Below, one piece after another: positions 30,377-40,689 of a stretch of DNA of 64,000 nt. How positions within the stretch are numbered: position 1 is the stretch's first letter; each line of letters starts with the position of its first letter. The translations under genes were made by a program, and so were the position numbers. Below the pieces are notes generated by a model. The model was not told the origin of the DNA. It made no database searches and saw only the letters and a program-made list of their open reading frames with translations. Source of the stretch: Nothophaeocryptopus gaeumannii (taxonomy: Eukaryota; Ascomycota; Dothideomycetes; Mycosphaerellales; Mycosphaerellaceae); assembly GCA_031771865.1 (NCBI GenBank), contig JASISA010000027.1, positions 2,728,001 through 2,792,000 of the forward strand, given 5' to 3'.

Positions 30377-32083
30377 ATGCCATCCGGTGAGTCGCAGCGG
30401 CGAGTGCTACAGTCGCCATTCTCTGTTGAACCACGGTCTGACTTACTGCCTTCTTTTCTCCTGCAGGCCATGCCTCTGGCGGATCTGTGATAGCCACTAC
30501 AGTGGTGTTCACCATCATCGCCGTCATCTTTGTGAGCTTACGCCTCTACGCACGATTTGGCGTAGCACGGAACGCGGGATGGGATGATGTTTTCATAGGC
30601 ATCTCTCTCGTATGTCGAAGGCTCAATGTCATGTGTGGTTGGAATGGTGTTCTAATGCGCTTGTTGCAGCTTTTCAGTATAGCGACGACCGCGATGATGA
30701 TATTGCAGGTGAAGCATGGTATGGGCCGGCACCAGAACGATATTGTGCCACATGAGAGAAAAGCAAACCTGAAAGCGGTAGATTAGCACCTGAACCCCCA
30801 GCGAGTAAATCTGCTAACGCTGGGAAAATAGTTCTACGTCTCGATCTGGGTCTACAACTTGTCGCTCACGAGCACGAAGGTTTCGATGTTGTTCCAGTAC
30901 TTGAGAATCTTCCCTCAGAGGAGTTTCCGCATATGCTGCTGGACACTGATGGGGATTATCCTTGCGTACGGCATCTATGCGTTCTTCACGGCTGTTTTCG
31001 CATGTCATCCTATCGCATATTTCTGTATGCCGAGACACCACGGACAGCATACGAGTGAAAGGCGATGAGAAGCTAATACTGCTTTCAGGGGACGCATCAA
31101 TACCGGGCGGAAGGTGCCTGAACAGATTTGCCGTTTGGTACAGTTCGCCAACAGCTTGCCAAGTAGAGCGACATACTTATGACTTTCTGCAGGTTCGCGA
31201 ATAGTGCTCTGAACATTGCAACGGATGTGGCGACGGCTGTGCTTCCAGTTCCTGTGCTGAACAAGCTCGAGCTCCCCAAACGCCAGAAGCGAGCACTCAT
31301 AGCCGTATTCGTCCTTGGCGGGTTTGTCTGCATTGTGTCGGTGCTTCGACTGCAATCACTGTAAGGCCATTTGCAACCGACAATCTCTTGGGAAGCCCGC
31401 TTACACATCGCTCTTTGCATTCAGATACGTGATCACACATACGAACGATGTATCTTGGGAGAATCCGGTGAGGAGTTGAGACCCCATGTTCAGTATATTC
31501 TGAAAGATGCACTGACTCTCTTCGTCAATAATAGATGGCAGCAATCTGGTCAAACGTCGAAGTCAATGTCGCCATTCTCGGTTCATGCCTCCCGACTCTA
31601 CGCTGTATCTTCCCCCAAATCTTCAAAAGCCAAAGCTACTCCATGTCCGGTCACTCGCTGCACGAACCGCAATCACCATCGAATCCAAGAGAAACCGGAT
31701 GTGCGCCAGTTGTACGGTTCTTTGCATCAATCAAGGGAGCCTTCAACAGCAATGCGGGTGCTATGGGTGGTGGAAGAGTAACGACTCCATACCACTCGAG
31801 AAGAGGCGCAACAGCACGATCCACGAGATTGGGCGAGAGCGCGACGGAAACTAGCTCCGAGACTTTTGGGCGCATGTTGAAATTCGCACCACGCGCAAGC
31901 ACACATATTCGAGGCCAGGCGAGTGGAGATGATATTGAACTGGGAAGCCCGTTGTACCTGGAAGATGGGAGGATTCATGTGGCGACGACGATTGAACAGG
32001 AAGTGGAAAAGAGCCCGCCGAGCCCGCCGGATAGCATTAAGAAAGAGTACGAAGGATTCAGTCAGGCAGAAAGTCTTGGATAG
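30377..32083 (+). CDS. PTH11-like fungal 7TM receptor-type protein
   Basis: Eight exons (30377-30386, 30467-30609, 30670-30777, 30832-31024, 31089-31137, 31193-31360, 31425-31467, 31535-32083) encode 420 aa. All junctions keep frame and use GT...AG introns of 52-80 nt. The first exon has only 10 nt (MPS plus one base). The protein matches the fungal rhodopsin-like integral membrane family: TM1 (TTVVFTIIAVIFVSLRLYAR), the GWDDVFIGISL motif, FYVSIWVYNLSLTSTKVSML, WTLMGIILAYGIYAFFTAVF, the WDASIPGGRCLN loop, NIATDVATAVLPVPVL, LIAVFVLGGFVCIVSVLRL and NVAILGSCLPTLR, with a cytosolic tail of about 150 residues. Pth11-type proteins sense surfaces or chemicals upstream of G-protein signalling; the CFEM domain is absent here, so the ligand and role are unknown. 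Without splicing only fragments are visible. Confidence 0.88.
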
Positions 32084-32566
32084 TTTTTGAAAAGGTCGTA
32101 GCTATTTATTCTGCCCTCCGATCGCACACAGTAATGAATTGTGAGTCGGGGGCGGGTTGTCCGGATCGGGTACCTGGGTAATGTGGCCCGGCTCAACACC
32201 CGCCCAGTTCTACGAAGCTAATCCTCCCCGTTGCTCGTTTGCTTCCAGTGACCCGATCTTGCATTGCTTCAATCGGTCGTCCTTCCGAGGACCGCACAGA
32301 TAGAGCCTTTACTTCTGTTCCGAGTCTCAAATTGAGAAGCTTTGGCCCAGCCTAGGTTACGGCCCATGTGTATTCATGTGCTGGATGTAGTTTCGTCAGG
32401 CTTCAGAGGTCGTCTGGCTCTAGCAGTTGTCCATATCATCGAGTCGACAATTCTAAAATGCGGCACGTGCTCGGAGTCCGGCAAGAGCATGACAGCACTG
32501 GACAGATTTGCTGCAGCTCTGTTGTACTCAAAAGCTTCCAATTCTCATGTTCTGTTTCGCTGTCAT
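32084..32566. other. Convergent intergenic region
   Basis: This 483-bp stretch between the 3' ends of the PTH11-like gene and UTP7 holds no gene, repeat or RNA that I can support. Confidence 0.45.
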
Positions 32567-34252
32567 TCAACCACCTTTGCGAGCGAACCTAGCCAGCGCT
32601 GGACCCAACTGCTCAGACTTCCCTTCCTTGGCCTCTTTCGCCTGCTGCCTTTGCTTCTCTCTTAGCTCCATAACGCGCATCTTGTGCTCGTCGATCACGT
32701 TCTTGTTGCCTTTCTTTCTGAGATATTTTCGCAGGCTGCTGTTCTTTCCTCGCCCGCGATTTTTCAATTTCTCGATGCGCTCCTTCTCAGCTTCAGCTCC
32801 AATCTTTCGATCGAGGTCTTTCTCTCTCTGTCGCTGCTCGTGTGACGCAGAATCCAAATTGCCCACTATCTCAGGGTCCAAGTTGATCATTTCGGGCTGC
32901 AACTTGTTCAACAGAGATTTGACCTCCGCCTCTTGTCGTTGCTTAGCATTCTCATAGGGATTTTGTTCGAGGGCATCGAAGTTCGGCTCTCCTGCGCCCG
33001 GCACTATTATTGAGGAGACTCCTTGGTCGTGCCCAATCCCGAGAACGTCCTCGAATGGGCACCAGCGAAGTCGCTCGACGGTCCGACCCTGTCCTCCCCA
33101 TGCCATGTACGGCGACCGCACTTTCACTTGATCAACGTTGGATCGATGCTTCGTGAAGAGGTCTTTCCAGACAGTTGTCTGTGTGCCCCAGCCAACTGCG
33201 GCCAGATTCCGATCACTGATGGCAACGCTCGATCCAGGTTGACGTAGAAAGTATTCATGCACGGGCTTGAAATTCCGTACATCCCATACTGCCATCTTCA
33301 TATCTTGACCGGTGCTCACCATGTAGCGTCCTTCGCGGTCGACGGCGAGGGAGCGTACCGGGCCTTTGTGACAGAGCATCTTAACCAACGGAGCTGTGCT
33401 ATTCGGTGACCACAGAGATACTGTGCCATTCTGGTGGCCGACATGAAGTATGGCGTTGTGTGGATTTTGGCCAAAAGCTGTTGGCGTGCCCTGCTTGGTT
33501 CCCATCTCCATGACCAGCTTGCCAGTGCTTGTGTCTTGCCACTTCAGCCAGCCTGCATTTCCGATCGTGGCCAGCAGAAAATGATACGGCAGGAACTCCA
33601 TGTGTGTCACCTCGACGTGCTTGTCCAGGTTGTGAATCTCCACCCCGTGGTGGTCGTAAATATATACGTTCCGCTTCTGGGCGACAGCAAAGAACTGATT
33701 GTTGTGCAGCCATTTGGCATCCCTAACAGTCTCGCCGAGGTATAGTTCACAGCCCAGTTTGCCACTGCGCCAGTCCATGGTTGCAACATGCCCTTTGCGC
33801 CCGGCCAGGAGGAGGTGGCGACCATTCCGAGTGTAGTCTTGCACATATGGACCTAGCTGATCGAGTTTCAGCTCGAAGCCTTTCTTTGCCGTTTCAACGG
33901 CAACATCGCTTCTGATGTCCTCCTGCCGCACCTTGTACGTACGTTCAAGCTCTCCCTCTGGCTCCAGAAATCCAGACTCGTGCTCCAGGAGGATCTCGGC
34001 ATCTTTGGCCTTGAGCGTAGCGTCCCTGTACCTTTCCTCGAGCGCCTTCAGGTTTCCGCGCAGCTTCTTATCCCGCACTCCCTTGACCTGCACGCCTTTA
34101 CCGCGGCCGTACTGCTGATTTGCTTCCTGCTGCCGTTTCTTCAGCGCCGCTTGTTCAGGATCAAGTGGCGCTGTGGGTGAGCGCTTCTTCGCTTTAGCCG
34201 CGTTGTCCCGGCCATCAGTACGACTGCCTTCTCTAGCATCCGTCTCCGCCAT
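32567..34252 (-). CDS. UTP7: U3 snoRNP/SSU processome protein Utp7 (WDR46)
   Basis: One intronless frame encodes 561 aa, the usual size. Utp7 is a nucleolar WD40 protein of the small-subunit processome, needed for early 18S pre-rRNA cleavage, and so works in the same particle as Imp4 in this window. The basic N-terminus is followed by RGKGVQVKGVRDKKLRGNLK and the YKVRQEDIRSDVAVETAKKG block. WD repeats follow (HLLLAGRKGHVATMDWRSG, KMLCHKGPVRSLAVDREG, YMVSTGQDMKMAVWDVRN). The C-terminal BING4CT domain is marked by RLRWCPFEDVLGIGHDQGVS and GAGEPNFDALEQNPYE. The tail is Lys/Arg-rich. It diverges from the aspartate aminotransferase gene. Confidence 0.95.
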   Translation of the reverse strand: MAETDAREGSRTDGRDNAAKAKKRSPTAPLDPEQAALKKRQQEANQQYGRGKGVQVKGVRDKKLRGNLKALEERYRDATLKAKDAEILLEHESGFLEPEGELERTYKVRQEDIRSDVAVETAKKGFELKLDQLGPYVQDYTRNGRHLLLAGRKGHVATMDWRSGKLGCELYLGETVRDAKWLHNNQFFAVAQKRNVYIYDHHGVEIHNLDKHVEVTHMEFLPYHFLLATIGNAGWLKWQDTSTGKLVMEMGTKQGTPTAFGQNPHNAILHVGHQNGTVSLWSPNSTAPLVKMLCHKGPVRSLAVDREGRYMVSTGQDMKMAVWDVRNFKPVHEYFLRQPGSSVAISDRNLAAVGWGTQTTVWKDLFTKHRSNVDQVKVRSPYMAWGGQGRTVERLRWCPFEDVLGIGHDQGVSSIIVPGAGEPNFDALEQNPYENAKQRQEAEVKSLLNKLQPEMINLDPEIVGNLDSASHEQRQREKDLDRKIGAEAEKERIEKLKNRGRGKNSSLRKYLRKKGNKNVIDEHKMRVMELREKQRQQAKEAKEGKSEQLGPALARFARKGG

Positions 34253-34749
34253 TTCAGTGATTCGGATGCGCGCACGGCTTCATGAGGTGGATATGGTGGG
34301 ATGGGGATGGACATATAATTTTCGAAGTCTGCACCGTTTGCCATGCAGGGATCTGGGATCTGGTCGGACCGAGCCGAAAACTCTAGTGATCCAAGTGGCG
34401 TGGCGGCTGTGGCTGGAGGTCCTCGGCTCGGCGAATGGCGAATGGCACCTGCAGCTTGTCGCATCGGACCATCGAGCCACCGATACATTATTTTGACACA
34501 CGCGCCCTCTCCAGCTTCCAAGCTGTCCTTCTTAACTCTGCCATCGCGACTCCGCGAGCCCACACCTGCCCATCCATCCGACCAATCCATCAACTGTCAT
34601 TGACCGACGGGGAAACACTTTCCATCTCTGCCGCCCTTGTTCCTGATTTCTGCACTCTCCCTCAACGTTCATCCTCCCCACAGCTCCCCCCGGCCGCCGC
34701 CCGCGCCTGCTCCACCACGTTCACGACTACGACTGCGACTACTCCAAAC
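34253..34749. promoter_or_regulatory. Bidirectional promoter UTP7 / aspartate aminotransferase
   Basis: This 497-bp stretch separates two divergent starts. On the plus strand an ATG at 34435 is in frame with the aminotransferase and the frame stays open for 105 codons to its ATG. Pyrimidine-rich sequence lies just upstream of the aminotransferase start (34640-34740), as is common before highly expressed fungal genes. Confidence 0.45.
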
Positions 34750-36095
34750 ATGATCTCCACGGCGGCCCTCCAGCGGGCTGTGGTAGCGCCAGCTCGCTCG
34801 CTCTTCGCCCGTCAGTCCGTCCGCGCTGCATCTGCATGGTCGCAGGTGCCTCAAGGCCCTCCAGATGCAATCCTGGGCATCACTGAGGCATTCAAGAAGG
34901 ACAGCAATGGCAAGAAGATCAACTTGGGCGTTGGCGCATACAGAGACGACAAGGGCAAGCCGTACGTCCTGCCCTCAGTACAGACCGCTGAGCAGAAGGT
35001 CGTCCAGGCCAATCTCGACAAGGAGTACGCTGGCATTACTGGCGTGCCTGACTTCACCAAAGCCGCCGCGCTCTTGGCTTACGGCCCGGACAGCGCTGCC
35101 CTCAAGGAGGGTCGCGTTGCCATCACTCAGTCCATCTCTGGAACGGGTGCTCTGCGGATAGGTGGCGCCTTTCTCCAGCGCTTCTATCCCGGCGCCAAAG
35201 CCATCTACATCCCGACGCCATCCTGGGCCAACCACAAAGCCGTATTTCTAGACAGCGGGCTGGAGGTCAAGCAATACAGATACTACAACAAAGATACCAT
35301 CGGCCTTGACTTTGATGGCATGGTCGCTGACATCGAGGCGATGCCCAAGGGCTCCATCGTGCTTCTCCATGCCTGTGCCCACAACCCAACCGGCGTTGAT
35401 CCAACCGAGCAGCAGTGGAAGGCTATCAGCGATGCTGTCAAGGATGGCGAGCACTTCCCATTCTTCGATATGGCTTACCAGGGATTCGCTTCCGGTGACA
35501 CAGACAAGGACGCTTTTGCCCTCCGTTACTTTATCCAGCAAGGCCACCAGCCTTGCCTCGCGCAGTCATTTGCCAAGAACATGGGCCTCTACGGTGAGCG
35601 TGTAGGCGCTTTCTCCATCGTCGCAGCTTCGTCTGAAGAGAAGGCTCGCGTAGATTCGCAGATCAAGATTCTGGTGCGACCGCTCTACTCCAACCCGCCG
35701 GTCCACGGCGCTCGTATCGCTAGCACCATCCTCAACGACTCAGCCCTCAACAAGCAATGGCTGGGCGAGGTCAAGGGCATGGCCGATCGAATCATCAAGA
35801 TGCGCGCCCTCCTGAAGGACAATCTCGAGAAGCTCGGCAGCAAGCATGATTGGAGCCACATCACTTCACAGATTGGCATGTTTGCGTACACTGGCCTGAC
35901 GCCAGAGCAGATGACGAAGCTGGCAGAGGAGCACTCTGTCTACGCTACCAAAGACGGCAGAATCAGCGTAGCTGGCATCACCTCGGAGAATGTCGGTCGT
36001 CTCGCCGAAGCCATCTTCAAGGTAAGTGAATTGGTAGACTTCCTTCACGCGAGACTGAAGTAACGTGCTGATTCAATTTACAGGTCAAAGGCTAA
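34750..36095 (+). CDS. Aspartate aminotransferase, mitochondrial
   Basis: Exons 34750-36021 and 36084-36095 encode 427 aa; the 62-nt intron is GTAAGT...TACAG and the last exon codes only VKG and the stop. The PLP enzyme interconverts aspartate/2-oxoglutarate and oxaloacetate/glutamate, part of the malate-aspartate shuttle. The Arg/Ser-rich presequence ends near residue 30 (MISTAALQRAVVAPARSLFA). Family motifs follow: KINLGVGAYRDDKGKPYVLP, GTGALRIGGAFL, PTPSWANHKAVF, HACAHNPTGVDPT, FFDMAYQGFASG and the PLP-lysine block SFAKNMGLYGERVG with Lys276. The Arg contact of the substrate carboxylate lies in GRISVAGI. If the intron is kept the protein ends VSELVDFLHARLK instead. An in-frame ATG 105 codons upstream exists but adds non-conserved sequence. 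Confidence 0.95.
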
Positions 36096-37937
36096 ACGGG
36101 TCGCGAAACACGAATGACTTCTGAGGACAGCTGCTGACGATACCTATTACTCATATCGAGTAGTCGCCGTCGCAGTCGCTACAACATGGATGTATAGTAC
36201 ACTTCAGCATTGATTAGCGAGATGAACAAGAACTGCAAAGCTCATTGTGGACTAGCCGTCATGCATCTCAGAACTACTAACAGACTGATGCCCTCCGTGT
36301 CCTTCAATAATGATTACTACATGGTGTAGAGAGCAAAACAGGACTGGCAAGACGGGATGCCTAGAAATGCAACTCTGCCGAGGAATGTTTCATGCAGCAC
36401 GTTGCGAGTGCTACATAGCAATATGAAACTTTCACCATTGCGTATGCGGAAAGTCATTCTGATCGCCGGCGCGTCGAATCATCTATCCAGGGTTGTGACT
36501 CAAGAACAACGATAGTGATGTCCGGCTGACACTTTGGTATGTTGCACGGAAGCAGAAAGCCGAAATGCGCGTGGTGAGGAGTAAGGTTCTGGGCCATGAA
36601 AACGGGTCTCACGGAGCATGTTCTAGGAGGTAGCGCAAGGGCAGCCGAGAGATTAGCGCGCAAGACCCTGCCGCCGTGTACTGTGTGGAGATGGGTGACG
36701 TCGCTTGTGAAAGTGACAGCGAAAATGCGACAGGAGAGGTACCAGAGCAGTGTAAAGCCTCGGTGGAAATGAACATGGAGTTCAATGGCTCCACACACTC
36801 CATGTTCATGTGCTTCTGGTTCATCGTGAAAGACGTGAAGCATTACAGAGCACGTGCGGCGGCTCTTGCAGGCATCTGAGAGAAGACGAAGGCGGAGGAA
36901 GAGTCGATGCAAAAGAGACCGAGAGAGGCTGTAGACAGCTGTGCTAAGAGTCCATCTCCATATCCCGCTCATGCGAATTCGAGGTGCCGTGTGTGTTTCT
37001 GCTTCCTAGCACCTTACCTATACATACCTGAATACAATGATGAGCCCTGCGACGAGCGCGAAAGGCAGGCGCAGCTGAAAAGGCATCCACCCACCGCCAG
37101 TGAATATGATTGTGATTTTAGCGTTTCATGGCAGGCGAGAAGTTATTGCTCTTGCTCCACCATCTGGCAGGTGAGGGACCGCAGGCACGCGCTTTCTTAT
37201 CCTACCTCATTACATCTTTTCACCTTGCCCCACCACCGCCGCTACTCCAATAGTTTAGTCCGCTGCTCGCCCTCGCCGACAGACTCCTACTCAACAGCTC
37301 TACTCTTGCCTGAAAAACTTCATCATTCTCGTCCCGCAGCCTCAGGCTCACCGCGCAAAAGGTTCCAGCTCTTGCCCGCTGCTGCGGCTTCGTGAACGAC
37401 GACACGTGCGTACTCGCCGCAACGGGTCCCCGGCTGTGTTTGAGAGTGCGTGCTGCATGTCGGTGAACCCTCTTTCTCCTGCGAGTGCGTCACACAAGCT
37501 TGCTACAGTACTCTGCTCACACATTGTTGTTCACCAGCTCACATCCTCGATCCGGCCCGTTTCCGCCCATTGCTCGACCATCAGAAGGAGGCTCACAATC
37601 GGCGCAAGCTCCCTGTATGTTTGCCCGATCGGACACGGCTGCTGCGCTGGGCACACCGCGCTCCTAGGAGGTAGGGGGCAGAGTCGCCGGGGTCGGGTTC
37701 ATGCTGTCTAATACAGCCAGCAGACACCGATACGTCATCGCCGGGGCTTTCGCAAATCGCCAAATCTGAACACGCACATACGCACTCGCGTTCGACGGTC
37801 ACCACTGCACCCCGAGGACCACTGCTGTCGTGCGCCATTCTGTGCAGTGCACTGCTGGCACCAGCGCAAGGCGACGCCCTCCGTCGACTCCAGCACCGAC
37901 AACACCGCGACACTGAGTGCTCCCAACGTCCGTCAAT
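36096..37937. other. 1.84-kb intergenic region, hairpin but no gene
   Basis: The stretch between the aspartate aminotransferase and YPD1, both on the plus strand, carries no recognisable coding content on either strand; frames of up to 172 codons have no domain. A perfect 12-bp inverted repeat sits at 36769-36809. The last 700 bp before YPD1 are pyrimidine-rich and rich in CACA/GCGA, and are a likely long leader and promoter. I see no tRNA or other RNA gene. Confidence 0.4.
36769..36809. repeat. Perfect 12-bp inverted repeat, 17-nt loop
   Basis: The arms atgaacatggag (36769-36780) and ctccatgttcat (36798-36809) are exact reverse complements. They flank a 17-nt loop that itself holds another partial copy, ggctcca. 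No gene, poly-T run or terminator context explains it. Confidence 0.8.
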
Positions 37938-38607
37938 ATGCCTGCAGCGGCGGATCACAAGGTATGTGTCCACCCTCGAGGGGCCCAAGACATTTGTAAG
38001 CGGCTGTACTGATGGAGTGGTTTGACTGCGTAGAATGACGAGAATGTCTCGATCGAAGACTTTGGCGACTTGGTAGATCAGGCGACGTTCGAGCAGGTGA
38101 GTAAACTTCTAGCGTCCGTCCCGGTCACATGCTTTTGCAGCGACACTCAGACACTGACTGTGTATAGATCCTCGAGATGGACGACGACGAGGAGGAGCGT
38201 GAGTTCAGCAAATCTATAGTGTATGATTTCTTTACACAAGCCGAGAGCACATTCGAGAAGATGCACGAGAATCTGTGAGTGTCATAATGTTTCTTACCGC
38301 ATTCGTTTTGATCGGTATACTGATGCATGTGACATACAGCGTTAAGAAAGATTTAGTTCAGCTCTCGGCCCTTGGACACTTCCTCAAGGGCTCTTCGGCA
38401 ACTCTTGGCCTTACCAAGGTGAAGGATTCCTGCGAAAAGATCCAACATTATGGTGCCAAAAAGGATGAGACCGGCTCACGGGAAGAGCCTGACGAGGAAA
38501 AGTGCCTGATCAACTGCAAGACCACGATCGAACAGGCCGAGAGAGAGTCCAAGGAGTGCGAGACGCTGCTTCGGAAATTCTATCATGACAATGGCTCTGG
38601 CTCATAA
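37938..38607 (+). CDS. YPD1: HPt phosphotransfer protein Ypd1
   Basis: Exons 37938-37961, 38034-38096, 38168-38274 and 38340-38607 encode 153 aa; introns are 72, 71 and 65 nt with GTATGT, GTGAGT and GTGAGT donors. Ypd1 relays phosphate from hybrid histidine kinases to the response regulators Ssk1 and Skn7 in the osmotic (HOG) and oxidative stress pathways. The four-helix HPt fold is seen: a acidic helix (ILEMDDDEEEREFSKSIVYD), then FFTQAESTFEKMHENL, then the phosphoacceptor helix LSALGHFLKGSSATLGL with His78. A last helix contains TIEQAERESKECETLLRKFY. An acidic loop (GSREEPDEEK) between the last helices is a filamentous-fungal feature. The family normally has one copy per genome. Confidence 0.94.
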
Positions 38608-39059
38608 GCTGGATATGCTAATGCTTTTGCACCTATGGAAGCGGGGCCTTCTTTCTGCAACCACCTAGTGCCCTATGGATGTTGACTAGATGCGAGAGGA
38701 TATTTCAGCATCGTGTCGCGAGGGGAAGGCTGCTCATGAGTGCCGTGTGGCACACGCCCCCGAGTCTTTTGTACGCTCTTTTCGGCTTGCAGCAGGATTT
38801 ACGCGGCGGAGGATCAAAAGGGAAAACCGAGCTGCAAAGCTCTCGTATCTAGATGGATGCATGGAAAGCCAGCATCTATCCTTCGCTTGCCTAGGCTTCA
38901 AAATGCTCGAACTGTTACAAGCGCTGCGACGCGCAATGGTCATTATTCTTCGTATAGTAACCGTGAGAAACGCCAAACACCATGCACCCAATGACCCTAG
39001 ATCAGCCATCGCACGAACAAACTCTTGGTCCGAGAGAAAGGACACATCGAACCCAGACG
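38608..39059. other. Convergent intergenic region
   Basis: This 452-bp stretch between the 3' ends of YPD1 and the GT34 gene holds no gene, RNA or repeat that I can support. Confidence 0.45.
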
Positions 39060-40087
39060 TTATCGTTTCCTCTCCTGATCTCGCAGCTCACGCCACCGCG
39101 ACATCAGCGGCGCCATTTCTTCCTCGCACTTGCGAGCAGTCTCGCGTTGGCAGCCATGGAAATTGGCAATGAAATCGCCCTCCTGATAGAGACCTAGAAT
39201 GGGGTTAACTGTCCACATTCCGTGACCCGTGTGGAGAAAGATGAGTAAGGCTTACCTTCAGGACTATCGGCGCCCGCCTCCCTCGTGTAGCTGTTGAATA
39301 CACGCTGCGGCACCAACGCCAGCTTCGCCAGAATTGTGCCGTGCCACTGCACAATATGCTCCAGAGCGTGACCCTCTGCTTTTTGAAAGTTGTAACTTCG
39401 GTACAATGGATCGAACCAGGCGTCTAGGAAGAACTTTGCCCATTCTCCCGTTCGAATGAGCAGACTTCCGCCGGCCAAGCCATCTTTGTCCTGAGAGAGG
39501 ATGAAGTCGACACGCTCGCCGCTCAGGTGCGAGAAGGTCCGGATGACGCTGTCGGGCGGCACGACGGGTTGGTCGGTGATCATCAGAGCTTCGAGCTTAC
39601 GCGGGTTGGTGATTTTATCGTGGAGACTTTCGTGACTGTTCATAATCAAGGCTGTGCTGGTGAGGTACCAGAGCCACTGCGAGTTCGGATATAGGGTCAT
39701 GGCATGTCGAAGGGCAGGTATGGTGCTCCAGCTCTGCGGTGTTTTGTCCATGAGGTCGTAATCGGTGGTATTGGGGAAGAAGGTGGCATAGCCGTGTCTT
39801 TGGGCATAGTGCCGCCTGTTCTCCCTGATGCTCTCCTTGTACTTTTCCGATAGTTTCGGGTCGAGGGTCGTCACGATGACCACTTCGGGGGTACCTGGTG
39901 GGGCTCGCACGCCAGCGGAGGAAGACCCAAAGAGGTATGTGAAGAGCCAGATGAGGCAGACGACGGCAGCGACGGCAGGGCCGTATGTCTTGAGCGCGCG
40001 TTTTTGGCGATATGAAGACGATCGCGTGGATGTGTAGACATTGGGCGTCGAGCTCTTTCTCGGGTATGGAAACTGCATACCGGGCAT
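39060..40087 (-). CDS. GT34 mannosyltransferase subunit, Mnn11-like
   Basis: Exons 39256-40087 and 39060-39193 encode 321 aa; the 62-nt intron is GTAAGC...TCTAG. It is a type II Golgi membrane protein: a basic cytosolic end, one TM helix at about residues 36-54 (AVAAVVCLIWLFTYLFGSS), then a GT34 domain. Conserved blocks are ENRRHYAQRHGYATFF, WSTIPALRHAMTLYPNSQWLWYL, QDKDGLAGGSLLIRTGEW, ALEHIVQWHG and, across the splice, GLYQEGDFIANFHGC. In yeast, Mnn10 and Mnn11 are members of the M-Pol II complex that extends the alpha-1,6 mannan backbone. Where GT34 enzymes hold a DxD metal site, this protein has WYLTSTALIMN, so it may be a non-catalytic or altered subunit. Similarity is closest, by memory of the motif pattern, to Mnn11-type proteins. 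Confidence 0.85.
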
Positions 40088-40689
40088 GCTCCGAGGCGCG
40101 GCGCAGAGGCTAGGTTGGTGAGGCCGCCGATGATATGGGACACGTTGGCTGTTGGCTAAACTCGAGGACCCATGCGGACGCGCGCGAGTGGAGAGCCGTT
40201 TCTAGAACATTGCAATGCGATCTGGCGCGTGGAGAGGCGGGAGAGCGGAGAGCGTGGTGGGATATGGCCGGGGAGGTATGATCGTGGGCGTGTAGTGTCC
40301 TATAGGGAGCGACGGGTCATTCGTATCTTTCGTATCGTGGCCGTGTGTGCGGTCCCTGCGCTCAGTGCTCACATGGCTCTCAAGCTCAGAATGCAGGGTT
40401 CAAAGAGGCTCTGCGGGAGAAGGCAACGCCTGATGGCTTCCGATGGCGCTAAACCTTAAAACCTTGTTGCGGACCTTGTGCCTACTTCTCCGTCTTCCGT
40501 CCTCCGCAATCGATGAACATATGCTCTCTGCGTGATGTAGTGTGCTTCAACTCCTGCATTCTCTATCTCTGCCTTGGAGTACTCACCGGCGCCGCAGAGA
40601 AGCTGACTTATAGGCCCTATTAGGACTGGACTGACTGGACTGATCGAATCGCTGGACCTCGGAAGTCTGTAGAGCTCAACTCGGACTTG
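40088..40689. promoter_or_regulatory. Divergent region GT34 gene / GEP3
   Basis: This 602-bp stretch separates two divergent starts and should contain both promoters. A short tandem (actggactg)2-like repeat lies at about 40624-40641. No gene or RNA is seen. Confidence 0.4.

Noticed and set aside
36454..36972. A 172-codon minus-strand frame in the spacer before YPD1
   Set aside because: It is Leu/Arg/His-rich with no recognisable fold and includes the hairpin; too weak to call.
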